A stretch of DNA of 64,000 nucleotides, taken from the NCBI GenBank assembly GCA_964432885.1, contig CAYSPG010000008.1, forward strand, positions 62,001 to 126,000. Reading direction: 5' to 3'. Under the pieces are notes generated by a model. The model saw only the letters and a list, made by a program, of their open reading frames with translations, did not search any database and was not told the DNA's origin. Source of the stretch: CAYSPG01 sp964432885 (GTDB taxonomy: Bacteria > Bacteroidota > Bacteroidia > AKYH767-A > OLB10). Every line of letters starts with the position of its first letter. The first letter of the stretch is position 1. The position numbers and the translations under genes are program-made. Shown here one piece after another: positions 53,580-61,386 of the stretch.

Positions 53580-54089
53580 CTATATCATACTTGTTTTTTC
53601 GCCTGCTGCCAACAATTCAAAACCTGATTCTGTATTATTATAAAGTTTCCAATCGTCAACAATATTCTTATAAACATTCCAGAAATTATTTTTTCCTCTT
53701 TCAAATCTTCTTCTCACATCTTCTTCAGGCACGTAATGTCCGCCATTTTCTGTTCTATGTCTTATTCTCCCTATACACTGCTCTGGTGCATTTAAAACTA
53801 CAAACACAATTTTAGCCGAATATGCCCTTTTTTTGAATCCCTGAATTATTTTTTTTAGAAATAACCCCGATGCTGTTGACTCAAGGCAGATATTTTTATT
53901 TTGTTGTAATAGTTTTTCTAATCGTTTAAAATACTCTTTTCCTGCACTTATGTTTGTATTTGTTCCTTTTTATTTTGCAATCTCGTCCGCATTTAAAAAC
54001 TCAAATTTTTTTTCTTTTAAAAATACTTTTGCAAATGTAGTTTTCCCACTCCCGTTTGGTCCTGGTATTATTAATAATTCTTTTGCCAC
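53580..54089 (-). pseudogene. zeta-toxin-like P-loop kinase, interrupted by a stop
   Basis: Reading from a GTG at 54087-54089: VAKELLIIPGPNGSGKTTFA (Walker A), FEFLNADEIAK, then an in-frame TAA at 53970-53972. In the same frame the rest continues with ISAGKEYFKRLEKLL, NICLESTASG, LNAPEQCIGRIRHR, GGHYVPEEDVRRRF and NNFWNVYKNIVDDW, the order of parts in zeta-family UDP-GlcNAc kinases. The gap between IA and AGK is also shorter than I expect. The 130 codons after the stop remain open, which suggests a recent lesion or a sequencing error. As drawn it cannot give a full toxin. Confidence 0.82.
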
Positions 54090-54152
54090 TTAATTCATCC
54101 AATTATTTTTTCCTCCATTGGTATATTCGTACCAATTCGTAATTCGTTGATA

Positions 54153-55193
54153 TTACCAATGTAACATTCCATTTCTCCACAATATCACCACAGCCGTAAT
54201 CAAAACATTTATGATTGATATGGGTATTAACATTTTCCATCCAAGATTCATTAACTGGTCGTAGCGAAAACGTGGAATAGTCCAACGTATCCACATAAAG
54301 AAAAATATAAAGAAGAATATTTTTGAGAAGAAGAAAACCGTTCCAAGTATTGCTTCGGCATTATGAGATAATCCTAACTCATGAATAAACGGCATATTAA
54401 ATCCACCAAAGTAAAGTGCCGATATTACTGCCGAAGAAATAAACATGTTGATGTATTCAGCAAATAAATAAAAACCAAGTTTCATGCTGGAATATTCGGT
54501 ATGATAACCGCCAACTAATTCTGTTTCGCATTCGGGTAAATCAAATGGTGTGCGGTTACATTCTGCGAAAGCGCAAATAATAAAAAGCAAACAACCGAGT
54601 GGTTGGTAAAATACATTCCAGTGTGCTCCTTGCTGTTGTTCTACAATTTCGCGAATGCTAAGTGTGCCTGTCATCATTACTAATGCAATAATTGACATTC
54701 CCATGGCCAATTCATAACTCACCATTTGTGCTGATGCGCGAATTGCCCCAAGCAACGAATATTTATTGTTGCTTGCCCAGCCGCCTATCATTATTCCGTA
54801 AACACCTATTGAAACTACTCCGAAAATATAAAGGATACCAATGTTTACATCGGTAATCTGCATTACATATTCTTGTCCGTTTATGATTAACGATTTTCCC
54901 CACGGAATTACCACACCGGTCATACAAGCAGTAAGCATCATTATGCATGGCCCTAAAATAAAAAGCGCTTTATCGGCATGGCTCGGAATTATTTCTTCTT
55001 TCATAAACATTTTTACTCCATCGGCCATGGGTTGTAAAATTCCAAATGGTCCTGCACGGTTTGGGCCAAGTCTGTCTTGTAAAAATGCTGCTACTTTTCT
55101 TTCGGCATAAGTAGAATACATGGCTACCACCAGTGAAATTGCAAAAACCGCAACAACAAAAATTAATTTAAAAATGAGTTCGTTAGTATCCAT
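54153..55193 (-). CDS. nuoH: NADH-quinone oxidoreductase subunit H
   Basis: A 346-residue membrane subunit forming the quinone-binding entry with NuoB and NuoD. Conserved parts: TYAERKVAAFLQDRLGPNRA, GPFGILQPMADGVKMFMKEE, FAECNRTPFDLPECETELVGG (in two halves) and YFGGFNMP ... MWIRWTIPRFRYDQLM. Full length. Its stop codon abuts the inverted repeat of the cassette. Confidence 0.96.
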   Translation of the reverse strand: MDTNELIFKLIFVVAVFAISLVVAMYSTYAERKVAAFLQDRLGPNRAGPFGILQPMADGVKMFMKEEIIPSHADKALFILGPCIMMLTACMTGVVIPWGKSLIINGQEYVMQITDVNIGILYIFGVVSIGVYGIMIGGWASNNKYSLLGAIRASAQMVSYELAMGMSIIALVMMTGTLSIREIVEQQQGAHWNVFYQPLGCLLFIICAFAECNRTPFDLPECETELVGGYHTEYSSMKLGFYLFAEYINMFISSAVISALYFGGFNMPFIHELGLSHNAEAILGTVFFFSKIFFFIFFFMWIRWTIPRFRYDQLMNLGWKMLIPISIINVLITAVVILWRNGMLHW

Positions 55194-55203
55194 GTTTTAT
55201 TTT

Positions 55204-55262
55204 GCCACGAATTGCACTAATTAACACGAATATCATTGGTGCAAATTCGTGAAATTAGTGGC
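55204..55262. repeat. imperfect inverted repeat between nuoG and nuoH
   Basis: GCACTAATTAACACGAAT (55214-55231) is near-complementary to ATTCGTGAAATTAGTGGC (55245-55262), with one more GCCACGAATT just outside at 55204-55213. It fills the spacer and its right arm reaches the nuoG stop codon. Confidence 0.75.
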
Positions 55263-56239
55263 TAATTATTATGCGCCTTTTCTCCTAATTGTTTTTGTTT
55301 TGATAAATCTATTTTTAATTGTTTTAAACTTTCGTAATGGTTTTGAGAAATTACCGAATGACGGTCAATGTGGCGTGGGCCTTCAATGGTCCAGTCGCCC
55401 ACGTTCTTTTTGTCAAAGCGACACGTGTTACAAATCCAATCTTCTACTTCTCCGTATTTATCTTTTCTACCAGTAACGCGAAACACTTCTTCACCGCTCA
55501 TCCACAAGGCAACCTTGCCACAGCATTTATCACAATTACGATGTGCATCCATTGGTTTTGTAAACCACACACGAGATTTGAAACGGAACGTTTTATCCGT
55601 TAAAGCACCAACCGGGCAAACGTCAATCATGTTGCCGCTCATTTCATTGTCAACAGCATTTTGAATGTAGGTAGAAATTTCTGCCACATCGCCTCTGTTC
55701 ATCACACCATGCACGCGGCTTGGGCAAAGCTGGTCTGCAACTTTTACACAACGATAGCAGAGTATGCAGCGCGTCATGTGTAATTTTATTTTATCGCCAA
55801 TATCAATCTTCTCAAATTCTCTGCGTTTAAATTCATAACGCGATTTTGAAAGTCCGTGCTCGTAACTTAAATCCTGCAAATGACATTCGCCAGCCTGGTC
55901 ACATATTGGGCAATCAAGCGGATGATTGATTAATAAAAACTCTACTACACCAGCACGTGCTTCCATCAAAGCAGGCGAAGTAATTCCCTGCACTTCCATT
56001 CCATCCATTACAGTTTGCCTGCATGATGGAACTGGTTTGGGCATTGGCCGTGGGTCTTTATCCGAACCTTTAGTAACATTTACAATACACGTGCGGCAAT
56101 AGCCACCGCTTGTTTTTAACTTAGAATAATAACACATGGCAGGAGGAACAATATCTCCACCAATCATGCGAGCAGCATTTAATATGGTTGTTCCTTCAGG
56201 AACGTCAATTGTGTGACCGTCTATTGTAACTTTTGCCAT
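55262..56239 (-). CDS. nuoG: NADH-quinone oxidoreductase subunit G, short form
   Basis: A 325-residue iron-sulfur subunit. It contains the 2Fe-2S domain (PPAMCYYSKLKTSGGYCRTC, with a further Cys in PVPSCRQTV), the His-Cys motif HPLDCPICDQAGECHLQDLS, a ferredoxin-type CILCYRCVKVADQLCP and further Cys in NMIDVCPVGALTDK. The large molybdopterin-oxidoreductase-like domain of ~550 residues found in many NuoG proteins is absent. This is the expected Bacteroidota form, not a broken gene. It follows the zinc-ribbon gene by 6 bp. Confidence 0.94.
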   Translation of the reverse strand: MAKVTIDGHTIDVPEGTTILNAARMIGGDIVPPAMCYYSKLKTSGGYCRTCIVNVTKGSDKDPRPMPKPVPSCRQTVMDGMEVQGITSPALMEARAGVVEFLLINHPLDCPICDQAGECHLQDLSYEHGLSKSRYEFKRREFEKIDIGDKIKLHMTRCILCYRCVKVADQLCPSRVHGVMNRGDVAEISTYIQNAVDNEMSGNMIDVCPVGALTDKTFRFKSRVWFTKPMDAHRNCDKCCGKVALWMSGEEVFRVTGRKDKYGEVEDWICNTCRFDKKNVGDWTIEGPRHIDRHSVISQNHYESLKQLKIDLSKQKQLGEKAHNN

Positions 56240-56245
56240 ATGCGT

Positions 56246-56521
56246 TTAATCAAAATCAAAGAAATCGCCCAGAAATCCTTTTTTCTTTTTGTAATGATAC
56301 TTGTCTTTATGATAATAAGGGTCGTGTCCCTTGTTATAATATTGCTCTGTAGGCTTGTGCTCCTGCATTCCCTTACCATGATAATGTTCAGACGAACGTT
56401 CAATAATTTTATCGAGTTCTCCTTTATCTAACCAAATTCCGCGGCAGTTGGGGCAGTAATCTATTTCAACACCACCTCGTTCTGACATTTTTAATTCTAA
56501 ATCGCAATTGGGGCATTTCAT
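56246..56521 (-). CDS. zf-TFIIB zinc-ribbon protein coupled to nuoF
   Basis: A 91-residue protein: CPNCDLELKMSERGGVEIDY, then CPNCRGIWLDKGELDKII, the two halves of the TFIIB-type zinc ribbon (PF13453 type). A His/Lys/Tyr-rich tail (YYNKGHDPYYHKDKYHYKKK) ends in FLGDFFDFD. Its start overlaps the nuoF stop as ATGA (56518-56521), and nuoG begins 6 bp after it, so it is translated as part of the operon. It is not a complex I subunit; a role in cluster insertion or metal handling is conceivable but unproven. Confidence 0.87.
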   Translation of the reverse strand: MKCPNCDLELKMSERGGVEIDYCPNCRGIWLDKGELDKIIERSSEHYHGKGMQEHKPTEQYYNKGHDPYYHKDKYHYKKKKGFLGDFFDFD

Positions 56522-57864
56522 ATAACCTCCGCTTTTAGATTGTTTAACCTGTAGTAATGTTTTACATCTTGCTTTCCATGATTGCGAACATACTCTTCAA
56601 ACTCACTGCGGAAATGCCTGATGGCTGCGGCAACAGGCCATGCTGCTGCTTCGCCCAATGGACAAATTGTTTTTCCTTCAATCTTGCTTTGTATGTCCCA
56701 CAATAAATCAATGTCTTTCATATCGCCATGCCCATCCAAAATTTTATGGAGAATCTTTTCCATCCATCCAGTTCCTTCGCGGCAAGGAGAACACTGCCCA
56801 CAACTTTCGTGATGATAAAAGCGCGTAAAGTTCCAAAGGTTTTTTACAATGCTGGTGTCTTCATCCATCACAATAAATCCTCCTGAACCAAGCATGGTGC
56901 CTGTGGTAAAACCTCCATCGCTTAAACTTTCATAGGTCATTAAACGTGGTTCGCCTTTAGCCGTTTTTAAAATTAATTCTGTTGGGAGAATTGGAACTGA
57001 AGAACCACCTGCAACAACAGCTTTCATTTTTTTACCGTTTCGAATTCCTCCACAATACTCATCACTATAAATAAATTCTTCAACCGGAACACCTAATTCA
57101 ATTTCGTACACGCCAGGTTTATTTATGTGTCCCGATGCTGAAATTAATTTTGTGCCGGTAGATTTTCCTACACCAATTTTTGCATACTCTTCACCACCAT
57201 CATTTACAATAGGAACAACAGCAGCAATGGTCTCAACATTATTTACCACTGTAGGGCAATCCCAAACTCCCTTCACAGCAGGAAACGGAGGTTTAATTCT
57301 TGGATTTCCGCGCTTGCCTTCAAGAGATTCTATCAAGGCAGTTTCTTCTCCACATATATAAGCCCCAGCACCGCAATGCACATGCAGGTCTAAAGAAAAA
57401 TTCGTTCCTAAAATATTTTTTCCAAGCCATCCGTTTGCATATGCCTCATCAATTGCTTTTTGCAAAATGTGAAACACGTACATCATTTCACCGCGTATAT
57501 ATATGTATGATGTGTTTGCTCCCAGCGCATAGCTTGATGTAATCATTCCTTCAATCAACAAATGCGGAATGCGTTCCATCAAATAACGGTCTTTAAAAGT
57601 TCCGGGTTCACTTTCGTCAGCATTGCAAACAATGTAACGAGGCACGCCTTCAGGCTTAGCGAGGAAACTCCATTTCATTCCTGTTGGGAATCCTGCACCA
57701 CCTCTTCCACGCAATCCTGATTTTTTTACTTCTTCGGTAACTGCATCGGGAGTCATTGTCTTCAAAGCTTTCTCAACCGAAGCATAGCCGCCATTGCTAC
57801 GATACACCTCGTAAGACTGAATGCCGGGGACAGAAATATTTTTTAAAAGGAGTTGCTTTCCCAT
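56518..57864 (-). CDS. nuoF: NADH-quinone oxidoreductase subunit F
   Basis: A 448-residue NADH-dehydrogenase subunit that binds FMN, NADH and cluster N3. The FMN/NADH motifs are GLRGRGGAGFPTGMKWSF and CNADESEPGTFKDR; AGAYICGEETALIESLEG follows; the 4Fe-4S site is ESCGQCSPCREGTGWM with a distal Cys in ICPLGEAAAWP. Starts 7 bp after nuoE. Confidence 0.96.
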   Translation of the reverse strand: MGKQLLLKNISVPGIQSYEVYRSNGGYASVEKALKTMTPDAVTEEVKKSGLRGRGGAGFPTGMKWSFLAKPEGVPRYIVCNADESEPGTFKDRYLMERIPHLLIEGMITSSYALGANTSYIYIRGEMMYVFHILQKAIDEAYANGWLGKNILGTNFSLDLHVHCGAGAYICGEETALIESLEGKRGNPRIKPPFPAVKGVWDCPTVVNNVETIAAVVPIVNDGGEEYAKIGVGKSTGTKLISASGHINKPGVYEIELGVPVEEFIYSDEYCGGIRNGKKMKAVVAGGSSVPILPTELILKTAKGEPRLMTYESLSDGGFTTGTMLGSGGFIVMDEDTSIVKNLWNFTRFYHHESCGQCSPCREGTGWMEKILHKILDGHGDMKDIDLLWDIQSKIEGKTICPLGEAAAWPVAAAIRHFRSEFEEYVRNHGKQDVKHYYRLNNLKAEVI

Positions 57865-57871
57865 AATTTTA

Positions 57872-58462
57872 TTACGCTTTTACTTTTTCTTTCTCCCAAT
57901 GTGTTCTTCTTTCTCCTTTTGATTTGCAATCATTCAATATATCATCCACTTTATCAAAAGTTAAATTCTCGTGATACGTTTCTCCAATTTGCATCATGGG
58001 CGCAGTGCCACAACTTGCCAAACACTCAACGGTTTTTAAAGTAAACATTCCGTCAGGCGTAGTTTGGCCGTCTTTAATTCCTAACTTTTTTTCAATGTGT
58101 TTTACAACATCTTCAGCACCCAGTAACCAGCACGGGCCTGTTCTGCAAACTTCAATTAAACATTTGCCAACAGGTTTTAAATTGAACATGGAATAGAATG
58201 AAGCAACCTCATAAACTTCTACAGGTTGTATTTTTAAGATGGATGCAACATAGTCCATCACATGCGAACTCAACCATCCATCAAACTCCGCTTGCGCAAT
58301 GTGTAACACAGGAAGTATTGCTGATTTTTGTTTTCCTTCGGGATAGCGCTTGATGATTTTATTCACCAACGCTAGTGCATCTTCAGAGAATTTAGGCCTC
58401 CCCAACCCCTCCAAAGGAGGGGTTTTAGCTGCCCCGTTATTTATTTTTGAATCATTACTCAT
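57872..58462 (-). CDS. nuoE: NADH-quinone oxidoreductase subunit E
   Basis: A 196-residue thioredoxin-fold 2Fe-2S subunit. The cluster ligands are in CRTGPCWLLGAED (C-x4-C) and ECLASCGTAPMMQ (C-x3-C). The body begins FSEDALALVNKIIKRYPEGK. Residues ~12-23 (AAKTPPLEGLGRP) are encoded by the left end of a composite palindromic element, so its N-terminus is element-derived. Followed 7 bp later by nuoF. Confidence 0.95.
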   Translation of the reverse strand: MSNDSKINNGAAKTPPLEGLGRPKFSEDALALVNKIIKRYPEGKQKSAILPVLHIAQAEFDGWLSSHVMDYVASILKIQPVEVYEVASFYSMFNLKPVGKCLIEVCRTGPCWLLGAEDVVKHIEKKLGIKDGQTTPDGMFTLKTVECLASCGTAPMMQIGETYHENLTFDKVDDILNDCKSKGERRTHWEKEKVKA

Positions 58463-58507
58463 TTTTCTTTTTTTTAAGCCTCCCCTTCGGGGAGGTTGGT
58501 GGGGCTT
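58395..58507. repeat. composite palindromic element, copy 2 (nuoE/nuoD junction)
   Basis: Left end (58395-58428) with hairpin CCCCTCC-AAA-GGAGGGG (58406-58422), inside nuoE codons ~12-23. Right end (58476-58507) with hairpin CCTCCCC-TTC-GGGGAGG (58479-58495), then TTGGTGGGGC. The right end stops at the nuoD stop codon. The nuoE start codon (58460-58462) lies between the two hairpins. Confidence 0.88.
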
Positions 58508-59752
58508 TTATGCGTCTAATTCTCCTGCAATCACATTCATACTACTCATAGTTAATATAGCATCACTCAGCATTGCGCCTTTTATCATTTCAGGATAAGC
58601 CTGGTAATAAATAAAACATGGTCTGCGCATGTGCAAACGATATGGAGTGCGTCCGCCATCACTCACTAAATAATACCCCAACTCTCCATTTCCACCTTCC
58701 ACACAATGATATACTTCTCCTTTTGGTATTGCGGTTTCGCCCATAACAATTTTGAAATGCCAGATAAGTGCTTCCATTGAATTATACACTTCTTCTTTTG
58801 GAGGCAAATAAAATTCAGGAACCTCGGCATGATAAGTAGTTTTGTCTTCTAACTTATCTAACTTTTGCAATGCTTGTTTTATGATTGAAATACTCTCCCA
58901 CATTTCCTGTTCTCGCACCATAAATCTATCATACGTATCTCCATTTGTGCCGACAGGAATTATAAAATCAAAATCTTCGTACGAAGAATAGGGACTCATC
59001 ACACGCACATCGTAATCAACACCAGCAGCGCGAAGGTTTGGCCCGGTAAAAGAATATTGCAATGCCATTTCAGCACTTATTGGTCCACACTTAATGGTTC
59101 TATCCATAAAGATGCGATTACGAACCAAAAGATTTTCAAACTCCTTTAATCCTTTGGGAAGTTCGATTAATAATTTATCAAGTTTCACCCATGCATCTTG
59201 TGGAATATCTCTTTCCAATCCTCCAATGCGTCCAATGTTTGTTGTTAAACGTGCTCCGCAAATTGCTTCGTAAATTTCATAAATGTGTTCACGATATTGA
59301 AACACATACAGGAATCCTGTCATAGCACCACTATCAACACCAATAACTGAATTGCAAACCAAATGGTCGGCAATGCGGGCGAGTTCCATAATGATTACGC
59401 GTAAATACTCTACGCGCTTAGGCAATTTTATTCCTGCAAGTTTTTCAACCGTCATGTGCCAACCCATGTTGTTGATTGGTGATGAACAATAATTTAAACG
59501 GTCCGTTATCGGAGTAATTTGTCCATAAGGTCTGCGCTCTGCAAGTTTTTCAAACGCACGATGAATGTATCCGATAGTTGGCTCGGCAGAAACAATTATT
59601 TCACCATCCATCTTTAGCACATTTTGAAAAATGCCATGTGTGGCAGGATGCGTTGGCCCTAAATTTAGGGTGGTATACTCAACCTCTCCCCGACCCTCTC
59701 CAAAGGAGAGGGAGTTTTTACCTCCTTTATTTATTTCTTTTGTTTCGCTCAT
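58508..59752 (-). CDS. nuoD: NADH-quinone oxidoreductase subunit D
   Basis: A 414-residue subunit forming the quinone pocket with NuoB. The conserved body starts YTTLNLGPTHPATHGIFQN and includes IGYIHRAFEKLAERRPYGQ, DRLNYCSSPINN, GGLERDIPQDAW and the closing LTMSSMNVIAGELDA. Residues ~11-24 (GKNSLSFGEGRGEVE) are encoded by the left end of a composite element, upstream of the conserved start. The start codon lies inside the element. Confidence 0.95.
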   Translation of the reverse strand: MSETKEINKGGKNSLSFGEGRGEVEYTTLNLGPTHPATHGIFQNVLKMDGEIIVSAEPTIGYIHRAFEKLAERRPYGQITPITDRLNYCSSPINNMGWHMTVEKLAGIKLPKRVEYLRVIIMELARIADHLVCNSVIGVDSGAMTGFLYVFQYREHIYEIYEAICGARLTTNIGRIGGLERDIPQDAWVKLDKLLIELPKGLKEFENLLVRNRIFMDRTIKCGPISAEMALQYSFTGPNLRAAGVDYDVRVMSPYSSYEDFDFIIPVGTNGDTYDRFMVREQEMWESISIIKQALQKLDKLEDKTTYHAEVPEFYLPPKEEVYNSMEALIWHFKIVMGETAIPKGEVYHCVEGGNGELGYYLVSDGGRTPYRLHMRRPCFIYYQAYPEMIKGAMLSDAILTMSSMNVIAGELDA

Positions 59753-59798
59753 GTGCTTTTTTTCAAGCCCTCCCTTTGGGAGGGTTGGGTGGGCTTTT
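59681..59798. repeat. composite palindromic element, copy 3 (nuoD/nuoC junction)
   Basis: Left end (59681-59720) with hairpin CCCTCTCC-AAA-GGAGAGGG (59694-59712), inside nuoD codons ~11-24. Right end (59764-59798) with hairpin CCCTCCC-TTT-GGGAGGG (59768-59784), then TTGGGTGGGC. The right end reaches the nuoC stop codon at 59797. The nuoD start codon (59750-59752) is between the hairpins. Confidence 0.88.
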
Positions 59799-60294
59799 AT
59801 CGTCCAAACATTTTATCATCCTTATCAAATCGCGCCTGGTCTTCCAGCGGATATTCTTTTCTTAATGGCCAACCTTCCATATCATCCATATTTAAAATGC
59901 GTTTTAAATTGGGATGTCCGTCAAACCTGAAACCAAAAAAGTCAAACGCCTCCCGCTCCATCCAATTTGCACTTGGAAATAAATCGGTCATGGTTGGAAA
60001 ATGTGGCGGGTCGTGTTGCGTAAAAGTTTTTATTCTTATTCTCAAATTACGAGGCATATCATGCAGATGGTACACCATTCCAAATTTTTGTTCAGCATTT
60101 GGAAAATGCATTCCGTTAGCCGAAGTCAAAAATGTAAAGCCTGAATCTTTTAAGTGGCTTATTACATTTTTTATCATTTCATGAGTAACCGTCACTACAC
60201 TTATATCGATATGCTTTTCGATAGACAAAATCTTTTCACCGAATTTTTTTTTCAGTGTGGTTTCTAATTCTGCTACTTCAATTGTATTAAACAT
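59797..60294 (-). CDS. nuoC: NADH-quinone oxidoreductase subunit C
   Basis: A 165-residue hydrophilic subunit. It contains VSHLKDSGFTFLTSANGMHF, a basic MVYHLHDMPRNLRIRIKTF strand, and the family signature NWMEREAFDFFGFRFDGHPN followed by LKRILNMDDMEGWPLRKEYP. Its stop lies in the right end of composite element copy 3. It begins 17 bp after nuoB. Confidence 0.94.
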   Translation of the reverse strand: MFNTIEVAELETTLKKKFGEKILSIEKHIDISVVTVTHEMIKNVISHLKDSGFTFLTSANGMHFPNAEQKFGMVYHLHDMPRNLRIRIKTFTQHDPPHFPTMTDLFPSANWMEREAFDFFGFRFDGHPNLKRILNMDDMEGWPLRKEYPLEDQARFDKDDKMFGR

Positions 60295-60311
60295 AAAAGC
60301 CTTCTCGAAAA

Positions 60312-60848
60312 TTATTTTATTCCGTAACTCGCCATTAATTCGGCATATTCAGGAGAGTTTCTTCTTCTCAACGATTCGTTATGAACTAATTTTTGTATTT
60401 GCATTACGCCATCCAAAATCTGCTCGGGGCGTGGAGGGCATCCCGGTACATACACATCCACAGGAATAATTCTGTCTATTCCCTGAAGCACACTGTACGT
60501 ATCAAAAATTCCACCTGTGCTTGCACATGCGCCAACACTTAATACCCATTTTGGTTCTGCCATTTGTTCATACACTTGCCTCAACACCGGCCCCATTTTT
60601 TTTGCGATGGTTCCCATCACCATTAACAAATCAGCCTGGCGGGGAGAAAAACTTAACCGCTCACTTCCAAATCTTCCCAAATCATAATGCGATGCCATGG
60701 TGGCCATAAATTCTATTCCGCAGCATGAAGTTGCAAATGGCAAGGGCCAAATAGAGTTTTTACGTGCTAAACCAACGGCTTTATCAAGCGTGGTTGCAAG
60801 AAAACCGTGCCCCTCGTATCCTTCTAATTTTTGAACTGACTGTGTCAT
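60312..60848 (-). CDS. nuoB: NADH-quinone oxidoreductase subunit B
   Basis: A 178-residue subunit with the terminal cluster N2 that reduces quinone. The ligand cysteines are in ATSCCGIEFMAT (the CC pair), SVGACASTGGIFDTY and YVPGCPPRPEQIL, all intact. Follows nuoA by 16 bp. Confidence 0.96.
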   Translation of the reverse strand: MTQSVQKLEGYEGHGFLATTLDKAVGLARKNSIWPLPFATSCCGIEFMATMASHYDLGRFGSERLSFSPRQADLLMVMGTIAKKMGPVLRQVYEQMAEPKWVLSVGACASTGGIFDTYSVLQGIDRIIPVDVYVPGCPPRPEQILDGVMQIQKLVHNESLRRRNSPEYAELMASYGIK

Positions 60849-60864
60849 GATAGTAACTCCTTTT

Positions 60865-61248
60865 CTATTCCCACTTTAATGCGCCCTTTTTTATGATGTA
60901 AATAAATCCTACCAGGAGCAATCCGACAAAAAGTAACATTTCCATAAACATTTGCAAGCCCATAGAGTGACTAAGCTCTTTAAAGTTTACAGCCCAAGGA
61001 TACATAAATATTACCTCTACATCAAACAACACAAATAAAATGGCAATTAAAAAATATTTTATTGAGAACGGTACACGAGCGTTTTCTTTTGATTCTATTC
61101 CACATTCAAACACATCCAACTTAATTTCCGATTTGCGTTTGGGACCTAATAAATGGGTAACAAAAATGGTGGTTAACACAAAACCCATCGCAACTAAAAA
61201 CATCATTCCTATTGGAAGGTAGTCAGCAGGTGTGCTTAACAGAATCAT
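60865..61248 (-). CDS. nuoA: NADH-quinone oxidoreductase subunit A
   Basis: A 127-residue three-helix subunit. The conserved loop between helices 1 and 2 reads KLDVFECGIESKENARVPFS, and the next helices contain KYFLIAILFVLFDVEVIFMYP. It is the first gene of the operon, with a promoter 23 bp upstream. Confidence 0.95.
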   Translation of the reverse strand: MILLSTPADYLPIGMMFLVAMGFVLTTIFVTHLLGPKRKSEIKLDVFECGIESKENARVPFSIKYFLIAILFVLFDVEVIFMYPWAVNFKELSHSMGLQMFMEMLLFVGLLLVGFIYIIKKGALKWE

Positions 61249-61270
61249 GTCGGTTATTTTAAGAATGGCG

Positions 61271-61299
61271 CAAAGGTAATTTTTTTAGTATTTATCAAA
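61271..61299 (-). promoter_or_regulatory. nuo operon promoter
   Basis: Minus strand TTTG (forward 61296-61299), a 17-bp spacer and TACCTTTG (forward 61271-61278) match the Bacteroidota -33/-7 consensus. The start site would be near 61264, giving a short ~16-nt leader before nuoA. Confidence 0.65.
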
Positions 61300-61386
61300 A
61301 GGCTGAAATAACTTTTTATACTAGTTTATAAACATTCGCAAATTGCTTTTGTTACAAGATGTAAATTTACACAAACAACTTATTTC

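Larger units (their letters stand above)
53275..54151. mobile_element. inverted-repeat cassette between nuoH and nuoI
   Basis: An 877-bp segment bounded by ATCAACGAATTACGAAT (53275-53291) and its exact reverse complement (54135-54151). The similarity extends inwards to ~37 bp (32 matches: 53275-53311 and 54115-54151). Inside are a small companion gene and a broken zeta-toxin-like gene. The left repeat begins 4 bp from the nuoI start and the right one ends 2 bp from the nuoH stop. No transposase is present, so mobilisation would have to be in trans. Confidence 0.6.

Noticed and set aside
55262..56239. NuoG as a truncated or broken gene
   Set aside because: The short NuoG without the molybdopterin domain is the usual Bacteroidota form, and all cluster ligands are present.
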